Shown: one piece after another, positions 55,188 to 62,670 of the stretch
How the letters are laid out: every line of letters starts with the position of its first letter
Position numbering within the stretch: the stretch's first letter is position 1
Source: Rhodobiaceae bacterium
GTDB taxonomy: Bacteria; Pseudomonadota; Alphaproteobacteria; Rhizobiales; Tepidamorphaceae
Assembly (NCBI GenBank): GCA_020637855.1
Contig: JACKJR010000006.1
Location: 80,103 to 144,102 of the forward strand
Direction: 5' to 3'
Length of the DNA stretch: 64,000 bases
Made by a program: the position numbers and the translations under genes
Notes under the pieces: generated by a model
The model's input: only the letters and a program-made list of their open reading frames with translations
Told to the model about the DNA's origin: nothing
Database searches by the model: none

Positions 55188-57818
55188 TCAGAAAGCCGGC
55201 TGGGTCTGGCGGCGGCGCTGCAGCAGGATGACGAGGCCGAGCAACAGCAGCGCCGGGATGTAAAACACTTCCTTGGGCATGCGTTCTGCATCGAGTTCCA
55301 CCTCGGTGATTTCGACCGGCTCGTCACCGTAGAAGTCGAACATCTGGAACGTTGTGAAGAACGGCGTTCCGGCGAGCGGCTCGTCGAGTTTCGCCTTGCC
55401 GTCTTCCTCCAGCACCAGCAGGCCGGCATGTTCAAGCCGCGATGCTCCGTCTCCGGCAGGGCCGAGATCCGCCATCACGGTGATCTGGCTCATCTGATCG
55501 GGATGATCGAAGTCGGGACCGCTGACGACAAGGCGCAATTGACCGCCGTCCGGCTGTGCCTCTGCTAGTGAGATGACCTGTGTTCCCGGACGCTCGTCAA
55601 ACGGGTTCTGCACATAATCGAGCCAGAACCCCGGCCGGAACAGCGTGAATGCCACCAGCAGGAGTGCGATGGATTCATACCAGCGGCTGCGGGCGAAGAA
55701 ATACCCCTGCGTTGCCGCTGCGAATAACATCATCGCGATGACCGCGACGCCGAAGATGAAGACGGCCTTCCAGATCGTCACGTCGATCAGCAGCAGTTCG
55801 GTGTTGAAGATGAACAGGAACGGCAGCAGGGCTGTGCGAATGTCGTAGGCAAAGCCCTGCAGACCGGTACGGATCGGATCGCCGCCCGAAATGGCGGCGG
55901 CTGCGAACGCCGCAAGACCGACAGGAGGTGTGTCGTCGGCGAGGATGCCGAAATAGAACACGAACATGTGCACCGCGACGAGCGGCACCACGAGGCCCGA
56001 CTGCGCACCGACCGTGACGATGACCGGTGCCATCAGCGACGACACGACGATGTAGTTCGCCGTCGTCGGCAGGCCCATGCCGAGGAACAGGCTCATGATC
56101 GCGACCAGGAACAGCATCACCATCAGGTTGCCGCCCGACACCAGTTCGATGAACTCGCCGATGACCTGATGCGCGCCGGTCAGCGACACGGTGCCGATAA
56201 TGATGCCGGCAACACCGGTGGCGACGCCGATCGGCACCATGTTGCGCGCGCCCGCGATCATGCCGTCGATGAAGTCCGCGACCCCCTGTTTCAGCGCGCC
56301 GGAGAAGTTTCCGATGCCGCGGAAGGCATTCTTGACCATGTGTTGGGTCAGCACGATGACGATCATCGCGCAGGTCGCCCAATACGCCGACAGGGCCGGC
56401 GACAGACGTTCGATCAGGATGCACCACAGCAGGATCACGATCGGCAGCAGGAAGTAATAGCCAGTCACCGCAACGTCGCGCGGATAGGGCAGCACCTGCA
56501 GCGGCGCGTTGGGATCGTCCATCTCGAGGTCGGGGTGGCGGGCCGCCAGCGCGGCCAGGGCCAGATAGGCGATGGCGAACATGGCGGCTGCCGACCACAT
56601 CGTCATGCCGGGGATCGCTGTTTTGATCCAGCCAAGGCCGTAATAGACGGCAATGCCAAGGATCGCGACACCGATGAAGCCGGTCAGGAAACCGATTAGG
56701 GACTGCATTGCAGCCACCCGCGCCGGCGGTTTTTCCATGCCCTTCAGACCGAGCTTCAGCGCTTCAAGGTGTACGATATAGACCAGCGCGATGTAGGAGA
56801 TGCCTGCAGGCAGCATCGCGTGGCGTATGATGTCGGTATAGCTGATGCCGGTGAATTCCGAGATCAGGAACGCGGCGGCCCCCATCACAGGTGGCGTCAG
56901 CTGGCCGTTGGTCGACGAGGCGACCTCGACGGCGCCGGCCTTTTCCGGCGCGAACCCCGTCCGCTTCATCAGGGGAATAGTGAAAGTGCCGGTCGTCACC
57001 ACGTTGGCGATCGAGGAACCGGAATAGAGTCCTGAAAGCGCGGACGCGACGACGGCGGCCTTGGCTGGGCCGCCGCGCAGGTGACCGAGCAGCGCAAAGG
57101 CGAGCTTGATGAAATAATTGCCCGCCCCGGCTTTCTCCAGCAGCGCTCCGAACAGCACGAACAGGAAGATCATGGTGGCGGAAACGCCAAGCGCGACGCC
57201 GAACACACCTTCCGTCTGCATCCAGAAGTGCCACATCGCCTTGCCGTAGGACGCGCCTTTCCACTGGATGGCGGATGGCAGCCATTCGGCGTGGCCGAAG
57301 AAGACATACATCACGAACACGCCGGCGACGATCAGCATCGGCAAGCCGAGCGAACGGTAGACGGAAAGCGCGATCGAGATCATGCCGATGGTGGAAAAGA
57401 CCAGATCACCTGTCGTCGGCAGGCCGGCACGGTCGGCGATGGCATTCTTGAAGACGAGCAGATAGAGGCAGCTCGATGCGGCAAGGATCGCAATGATCCA
57501 GTCATAGACGGGGATGCGGTCGCGCGGGCTTCCTTTCAGCAGCGGGTAGGCGAAGGTTGCCAGCGCCATGGCGAAGGCGAGGTGGACGAAGCGGGCTTCG
57601 GAATTGTTGAAGACGGCATTGAAGCCGAAGGTCTGCGTCACCCAGAAAGGAACACCGGACGCTATGTAGAGCTGGAAGGCGGACCAGGCGAAAGCCAGCA
57701 CGGCAATGAACATGCCGATCGAGCCTGGAACGTGGCGCGCACCGGAATCGACGGACGTAAACTCGTCGACGTCGATTTCCTTGTGCTTGGTTTCGGCCTT
57801 CGTGCTGGTTTCGCTCAT
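55188..57818 (-). CDS. TRAP transporter fused permease (DctQ-DctM type), TAXI family
   Basis: Inner-membrane secondary importer of 876 residues in which the small (4-helix) and large (12-helix) permease parts are one chain, as is usual for TAXI-type TRAP systems. Core sequences are ALSGLYSGSSIANVVTTGTFTIPLMKRTGF, EVASSTNGQLTPPVMGAAAFLISEFTG and FLGMGLPTTANYIV. An unusual C-terminal part of about 150 residues holds a soluble beta-like stretch (DGGQLRLVVSGPDFDHPDQ) and a last helix. The binding protein gene is just upstream, across a terminator. Confidence 0.94.
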   Translation of the reverse strand: MSETSTKAETKHKEIDVDEFTSVDSGARHVPGSIGMFIAVLAFAWSAFQLYIASGVPFWVTQTFGFNAVFNNSEARFVHLAFAMALATFAYPLLKGSPRDRIPVYDWIIAILAASSCLYLLVFKNAIADRAGLPTTGDLVFSTIGMISIALSVYRSLGLPMLIVAGVFVMYVFFGHAEWLPSAIQWKGASYGKAMWHFWMQTEGVFGVALGVSATMIFLFVLFGALLEKAGAGNYFIKLAFALLGHLRGGPAKAAVVASALSGLYSGSSIANVVTTGTFTIPLMKRTGFAPEKAGAVEVASSTNGQLTPPVMGAAAFLISEFTGISYTDIIRHAMLPAGISYIALVYIVHLEALKLGLKGMEKPPARVAAMQSLIGFLTGFIGVAILGIAVYYGLGWIKTAIPGMTMWSAAAMFAIAYLALAALAARHPDLEMDDPNAPLQVLPYPRDVAVTGYYFLLPIVILLWCILIERLSPALSAYWATCAMIVIVLTQHMVKNAFRGIGNFSGALKQGVADFIDGMIAGARNMVPIGVATGVAGIIIGTVSLTGAHQVIGEFIELVSGGNLMVMLFLVAIMSLFLGMGLPTTANYIVVSSLMAPVIVTVGAQSGLVVPLVAVHMFVFYFGILADDTPPVGLAAFAAAAISGGDPIRTGLQGFAYDIRTALLPFLFIFNTELLLIDVTIWKAVFIFGVAVIAMMLFAAATQGYFFARSRWYESIALLLVAFTLFRPGFWLDYVQNPFDERPGTQVISLAEAQPDGGQLRLVVSGPDFDHPDQMSQITVMADLGPAGDGASRLEHAGLLVLEEDGKAKLDEPLAGTPFFTTFQMFDFYGDEPVEITEVELDAERMPKEVFYIPALLLLGLVILLQRRRQTQPAF

Positions 57819-57930
57819 GTCGCGGCTCCCCCTGCGATGACTTCGGCCTCAGATGGCGATGACGAACCGGAAGGATCGGTATCGTCGCCTGGCCTTGGTC
57901 GCCCCCGTTCTTCATTACTGCCCCGCGGGC

Positions 57931-57967
57931 AAAAATGAAGAACGGGCGGCCCGTTACCGGACCGCCC
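57931..57967 (-). terminator. Rho-independent terminator between the TAXI binding protein and permease genes
   Basis: On the minus strand GGGCGGTCCG-GTAA-CGGGCCGCCC forms a 10-bp stem with one T-G wobble and a GTAA (GNRA) loop, followed by GTTCTTCATTTTTG. It begins 13 bases after the binding-protein stop and lies about 110 bases before the permease start, so only part of the transcripts should reach the permease. Confidence 0.8.
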
Positions 57968-57979
57968 GCCGCGTGGACA

Positions 57980-58954
57980 TTACATCCAGCCGCGTTCCTT
58001 GTAGTACTTGATGGCACCGGGATGCAGCGGAGCGGACAGGCCGTCCTTGATCATCTCCGCTTCCTTCAGATTGGCGAAGGCAGGGTGCAGTTTCTTGAAG
58101 TCGTCGAAGTTGTCGAACACGGCCTTGACCACAACATAGACGACGTCGTCGGGAACGTCGGCGGACGTGATGAAGGTAGCGCCGACGCCGAAGGTCGTGA
58201 TGTCCGCGTCATTGCCTTTGTACATGCCGCCCGGGACGGTCGCCATGCGATAGTAGGCATTGTCGGCGACGAGCTTCTTGACCGGGTCGCCGTCGACCGA
58301 GATGAGCTTCACGTCACAGGTGTTGGTGGCTTCGGTGATGGCCGCCGCCGGGTGGCCGACGGTATAGATCATCGCGTCGATCTTGCCGTCACATAGCGCC
58401 TGCGCCATTTCCGCGCCCTTGAGTTCGGCGGCAAGCGCGAAATCCGACATGCTCATGCCGTAGGATTCCATGACGACTTCCATCGTCGCGCGCTGTCCGG
58501 AACCCGGGTTTCCGACGTTGACCTTCTTGCCTTTCAGGTCTTCGAACTTGGTGATGCCGGTATCTTCGCGCGTCAGCAGCGTGAACGGCTCCGGGTGTAC
58601 CGAGAAGACGGCCCGCAGGCCCTCGAAGGCACCCTGGTCGGCAAATTTCGAGGTGCCGTGATAGGCGTGATACTGCCAGTCGGACTGGGCGACACCAAAC
58701 TCAAGCTCGCCGGCGCGAACGGTGTTGATGTTATAGACCGAGCCGCCGGTCGATTCCGCCGAACAGCGGATGCCGTGTTCCTTGCGGCCCTTGTTGACGA
58801 GCCGGCAGATGGCGCCGCCGGTCGGATAGTACACGCCGGTCACGCCACCGGTGCCGATCGAGATGAATTTCTGGTCTGCGGCATGGGCGCTGAATGCGAC
58901 GCCCGCCGCCAGAGCTGCGCCTGCAAACCAGGACAATGTGCGGTCAAAACGCAT
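57980..58954 (-). CDS. TAXI family TRAP transporter solute-binding protein
   Basis: Periplasmic binding protein of 324 residues. The signal peptide ends AAGVAFSAHAADQ. The mature part has the TAXI start FISIGTGGVTGVYYPTGGAICRLVN, then CSAESTGGSVYNINTVRAGELEFGVAQSDW. Ligands of this family are often glutamate-like acids or other carboxylates; the specific ligand is unknown. It is the first gene of the TRAP set, followed by a terminator and then the permease. Confidence 0.94.
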   Translation of the reverse strand: MRFDRTLSWFAGAALAAGVAFSAHAADQKFISIGTGGVTGVYYPTGGAICRLVNKGRKEHGIRCSAESTGGSVYNINTVRAGELEFGVAQSDWQYHAYHGTSKFADQGAFEGLRAVFSVHPEPFTLLTREDTGITKFEDLKGKKVNVGNPGSGQRATMEVVMESYGMSMSDFALAAELKGAEMAQALCDGKIDAMIYTVGHPAAAITEATNTCDVKLISVDGDPVKKLVADNAYYRMATVPGGMYKGNDADITTFGVGATFITSADVPDDVVYVVVKAVFDNFDDFKKLHPAFANLKEAEMIKDGLSAPLHPGAIKYYKERGWM

Positions 58955-59168
58955 GAGAGATAACTCCTCCTGTTTTCTCTTCCGGAAAGGTCGGTCGAAT
59001 TGTCTGTCCTCTCACTGCACGCCCGGCACCCGGCAACTTATGCGGAGCACGCCAAGCTGGCGTGCCGGGAACATGCATCGGCCATGCTGCCGGAAATCGT
59101 GCTCTCCGACAGCGGGAAACCGGAAATGACAGAAACCGCCTGCAGCCGAATCGACTGCACCAGGCAAG

Positions 59169-59186
59169 TTCCGGCATATGCCGGAA
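59169..59186. promoter_or_regulatory. 18-bp perfect palindrome, candidate operator
   Basis: TTCCGGCATATGCCGGAA is an uninterrupted palindrome in the non-coding DNA ahead of the TAXI-TRAP genes. The size and symmetry fit a site for a dimeric regulator. No regulator gene lies next to it. Confidence 0.45.
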
Positions 59187-59330
59187 GACCTGATAGCGCC
59201 CATTGCGGCGCTGACCCTCTCTGCCTCTTCGCGGTTTCTTTGATGACCGCGACGGGCAGACTAACAGCGGTTTGTCGGAAAGGGCAAATCGCTCTTTCTG
59301 ATGGATACATTCCACATTGTTATGCAGTCA

Positions 59331-59350
59331 TTTAACCGGCTTTATGCCGG
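59331..59350 (-). terminator. Weak hairpin after the FAD oxidase gene
   Basis: On the minus strand, CCGGC-ATAAA-GCCGG begins directly after the stop codon and is followed by TTAAAT. The stem is only 5 bp, so termination may be partial. Confidence 0.4.
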
Positions 59351-59351
59351 A

Positions 59352-60737
59352 TCAGAGATACTCATCACGCAGTGTGAACATGGCATAGGCAAGCCGCAGC
59401 CCCATGCGCCTGAAGCCTGCGAACGGGAAACGCGGCGTTGGCCTCTGAAAAGCCTGCGGGATGGTACTGCGGAACCGGAAATCCTTCGTCGCGCTGCTAC
59501 GCGTTAGGCTTGCTGCGATCATCTCGCCCGCGCGTTCACCCATCCAGCTTCCCATCGAAACCCCGCCGCCCCAATAGGCGAGCGAGGCGAAGCTGCGCTC
59601 GCTCTGCGGAATGCGCCCGATGAATGCTGTGCGGTTTGACGACAGGCAGACGAAGCCGCTCCAGAAATGCGTTGTCTCGACCTGGGTCCAGGCAGGGAAC
59701 ATGCGATCGAAGGCGTGACGCAACCGCCTGTGCATGGCCTCAAGGCTGGCCGGGTCGGTCGCTGTGCCGCCGCGCCCGCCGAACATCATGCGCCCGTCGG
59801 GAAGCACGCGGAAGTAATGCAGCAGCGCGCGGGTATCGGCGCAGATCATGTCGCCGGTCCAGCCATGCGCGGCGCGCTCTTGCTGACTCAGTGGCCTTGT
59901 GACGATGATGTTCGACAGTACGGGCATGTAGCGCCCCGCGAACCACTCCGGCAGGTTTTCGGCCAGATAGCCGTTGGTGGCAAAAAGCGCCGCCCGACCC
60001 TTCACTCTTCCTTGTGAAGTGGACACGATCACCCCATCGGCGGTCTCGTGTACCTCGCGCACTTCACTGCCGCCGTGGATCCGGACACCGGCCTTGCGGG
60101 AGGTTTCGGCCAGGCCGCGCAGGTATTTCATCGGGTGCAGGCCGAAGCCATGCGGCAGGTAGAGCCCGCCGTGCCACAGGTCGCCGGGAAGGCCGGCCTC
60201 GCGGCAGCGCTCGTTCTCCCAGTACTGCGCGTCGACGCCAAGCGCCTCACGATAAATTTTCGCTTCGTCCTTGATGCCGCCGACGAACTTCGCCCGGTGC
60301 ACGAACAGGACCTCGCCCCTTCCGTGCCGCTCGACATCCAGCTTGAGATCGTCGATGCGTTTATCGACAGTATCGATGGCCTCGACCTGTGCCCGCACAA
60401 CGTCACGCGCGCCGTCCGCCCCGAACGTGGCAATCAACTCATCCGCGCCGAACTTCGAACCGCCGAAACAGCAGAATCCGCCATTTCGGCCCGAAGCTCC
60501 CCAGCCCGGACGCGCGGCATCGAGCACGACGACATCCATGCCGTGCCTGTGCACCAGTTCAAGCGCTGCCGACAGGCCGGTGTAGCCGGCACCGATAATG
60601 ACGACATCGGCTTTTGCCTCGCCATCCAGCGCCGGTGCTTCGAATGACAGCGGCGGGGCGGAGTCCTCCCACCAGCTTTGAACCGGCGAAGTCTCGTAGG
60701 CTTCCGCGTCGAAAATTCGTTTCAGGTGAGTCGCCAT
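59352..60737 (-). CDS. FAD-dependent amine oxidase, DAO family (gamma-glutamylputrescine oxidase-like)
   Basis: Cytosolic flavoprotein of 461 residues. The FAD motif VVIIGAGYTGLSAALEL and the second segment DAARPGWGASGRNGGF, where flavin contacts occur, match PuuB/OrdL-type oxidases. The early LKRIFDAEAYETSPVQSWWED resembles that subgroup. Likely substrates are N-alkylated amino acids or gamma-glutamylputrescine; this is inferred. The ATG at 60737 begins MATHLKR, with the frame upstream unsupported. It is divergent from the branched-chain amino-acid transport genes. Confidence 0.87.
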   Translation of the reverse strand: MATHLKRIFDAEAYETSPVQSWWEDSAPPLSFEAPALDGEAKADVVIIGAGYTGLSAALELVHRHGMDVVVLDAARPGWGASGRNGGFCCFGGSKFGADELIATFGADGARDVVRAQVEAIDTVDKRIDDLKLDVERHGRGEVLFVHRAKFVGGIKDEAKIYREALGVDAQYWENERCREAGLPGDLWHGGLYLPHGFGLHPMKYLRGLAETSRKAGVRIHGGSEVREVHETADGVIVSTSQGRVKGRAALFATNGYLAENLPEWFAGRYMPVLSNIIVTRPLSQQERAAHGWTGDMICADTRALLHYFRVLPDGRMMFGGRGGTATDPASLEAMHRRLRHAFDRMFPAWTQVETTHFWSGFVCLSSNRTAFIGRIPQSERSFASLAYWGGGVSMGSWMGERAGEMIAASLTRSSATKDFRFRSTIPQAFQRPTPRFPFAGFRRMGLRLAYAMFTLRDEYL

Positions 60738-61340
60738 GCGCAGAAGGCCTTGAAATCGTCGGATGGAATCTCCACCTTCTGGCATAGAGAGCGAAAAAAT
60801 GCAGCGCTTTGTGCAGCGGAAACGTCCGCTGCAGCGGTTCCTCCCCGGAGCCCGCATCCCGAACAAGCGCTTTCGCCGGTATCCACGGTGCCAAACCTGT
60901 TCGGGCCGGACCCGTTCAGAAATGGCTATTCAGCCCGGTGGGTATCATCTCCTTCAACTGGACGCCCGGTTCTGATTGCGTCTGTTTCCCTGCAATATGC
61001 CCGGCCCGACGCGCACCCATTCGTGTGTGTGGAAACCCGAAACGGGTGTGACTGCAGTTGAGATAAGGAGAAAGTTCGCTCATGAATCTTTCCCTGAATA
61101 TCCATCGGTCTCTTCATGGTACCGCGCGCCGCCGCGTGCCGAGGCGCCTGCACGTGCGTCCGCGTGTTCCTCTGTGAACGCGTTCGAACAAGCGGCCGAA
61201 CCTGAAAAATAAGCAGATTGCGGTCGCATAAGGGGCTGATAAGGTGCCGCCCCTTTTCCAAACCCGGAAACGCTCCAGTTTTCCGGCGTGTTGCAGAATT
61301 TCAGTGCCTGAATGAAGGCGCATCAGGGAGATGTCCCGCT
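60738..61340. other. Long divergent intergenic region
   Basis: A gap of 603 bases between the oxidase gene and the amino-acid binding-protein gene. It should hold both promoters, but none is clear enough to mark. A 31-codon reading frame (61082-61177) rich in arginine, with AAGGAG 13 bases ahead of its ATG, is the only small coding candidate. A short hairpin ACCCG-AAA-CGGGT lies at 61035-61047. Confidence 0.5.
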
Positions 61341-62591
61341 ATGACGACCAAAACCACCACCAACCGTTTCACCGCGTCCGGCTTGACCCGCCGCAGCTTC
61401 GGCGCCCTTGCAGCAGGCGCGGCGCTTGTTGCCGGCATCATGGCCGGCAAGCCCGCCGTTGCACAGGACACCATCAAGATCGGCGAGTTGAATTCCTACA
61501 GCCGCTTCGCCGCCTTCACGGTGCCTTACAAGCAGGGCTTCGAACTTGCCCTTGAAGAGATCAATGCCGCAGGCGGCATCGGCGGCAAGAAGCTGGAGGT
61601 GATCTCGCGCGACGATGGTGCAACCACCGGCGATGCCGTGCGTGTGGCCGAGGAACTCGTCACGCGCGAGAACGTTGCTTTCATCTTCGGCACGTTCCTG
61701 TCGAATGTCGGTCTCGCCGTTGGCGACTTCGCCAACCAGAAGAAGGTGCTGTTCATCGCAGCCGAGCCGCTGACCGATGCACTCACCATGGCCAAGGGCA
61801 ACCGCTACACGTTCCGGTTGCGCGCCAACACCTGGATGCAGGTCGGCATGCTGGTTGATGCGGTGAAGGAAACAGGCGCCAAGCGCTGGGCGATCGTTGC
61901 GCCGAACTACGAGTACGGCCAGTCGTCGGCGGAGAACTTCAAGGCGCTGGCCGAAAAGGCCATCCCCGGCTTCGAGGTCGTGGCCGAGCAGTATCCCGCG
62001 CTCGGCAAGATCGATGCCGGCGCCACAGTAGCCGCATTGGAGCAGGCCAAGCCGGACGCGATCTTCAACGTGCTGTTCGGCGGCGACCTCGCCAAGTTTG
62101 TGCGCGAGGGCTCGACCCGCGGCCTGTTCGAGGGCCGCGCGGTTGCAAGCTTGCTGACCGGCGAGCCGGAGTGGATGCTGCCGCTGAAGGACGAGGTTCC
62201 GGCGGGCTGGATCGTCACCGGCTATCCGTGGGACCAGATCGAGGATGCTCCGCACAAGGCTTTCGTCGAGGCCTACATGGCCAAGTATGACGACAGCCCG
62301 CGCCTCGGTTCGCTGCTCGGCTACCAGCTCATGTACATGATCCGCGACATGCTGGCGAAAGCAGGTTCAACCGATACCGAGGCGATGATCGCGGCACTCG
62401 AAGGCCTTGAGATGGACACTGTCGCCGGCTCCGTCTCCATGCGTGCCGCCGACAACCAGTCCACCATGGGCGCATGGGTCGGCAAGCTCGCGGTCGAGGA
62501 CGGCAAAGGCAAGATGGTCGACTGGAAGTTCTATGACGGTGCCGGTTTCATGCACACCGAAGATGCCGTCAAGGCCGCGCGTCAGGACTGA
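61341..62591 (+). CDS. Branched-chain amino-acid type ABC transporter binding protein (probable Tat export)
   Basis: Periplasmic binding protein of 416 residues (LivK-like, Peripla_BP_6 fold). A twin-arginine signal (LTRRSFGALAAGAALVAG) ends near AVAQ. The mature start DTIKIGELNSYSRFAAFTVPYKQGFELALEEINAAGG is typical. The ATG at 61341 follows AGGGAGAT and is the only start that gives the signal peptide. It is followed by a strong terminator and then the permease gene. The ligand may be an amino acid, amide or urea-like compound. Confidence 0.9.
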   Translation: MTTKTTTNRFTASGLTRRSFGALAAGAALVAGIMAGKPAVAQDTIKIGELNSYSRFAAFTVPYKQGFELALEEINAAGGIGGKKLEVISRDDGATTGDAVRVAEELVTRENVAFIFGTFLSNVGLAVGDFANQKKVLFIAAEPLTDALTMAKGNRYTFRLRANTWMQVGMLVDAVKETGAKRWAIVAPNYEYGQSSAENFKALAEKAIPGFEVVAEQYPALGKIDAGATVAALEQAKPDAIFNVLFGGDLAKFVREGSTRGLFEGRAVASLLTGEPEWMLPLKDEVPAGWIVTGYPWDQIEDAPHKAFVEAYMAKYDDSPRLGSLLGYQLMYMIRDMLAKAGSTDTEAMIAALEGLEMDTVAGSVSMRAADNQSTMGAWVGKLAVEDGKGKMVDWKFYDGAGFMHTEDAVKAARQD

Positions 62592-62640
62592 TCTGTTTGC
62601 AGGACTGTTGACCAAGCCTGTATGACCCACCCATTGTTGC

Positions 62641-62669
62641 GCCCGCCCGGACATCCGGGCGGGCGTTTT
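62641..62669 (+). terminator. Rho-independent terminator between binding protein and permease genes
   Basis: GCCCGCCCGG-ACAT-CCGGGCGGGC forms a perfect 10-bp stem, followed by GTTTT. It lies 49 bases after the binding-protein stop and ends directly at the first possible ATG of the permease gene, so it should cut permease expression relative to the binding protein. Confidence 0.85.
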
Positions 62670-62670
62670 C

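Larger units (their letters stand above)
58955..59351. other. Intergenic region upstream of the TAXI gene, with an 18-bp palindrome
   Basis: A gap of 397 bases between two minus-strand genes. It should contain the TAXI-TRAP promoter. The perfect palindrome TTCCGGCATATGCCGGAA lies at 59169-59186, about 215 bases before the TAXI start. A small hairpin follows the end of the oxidase gene. No coding sequence was supported. Confidence 0.6.
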
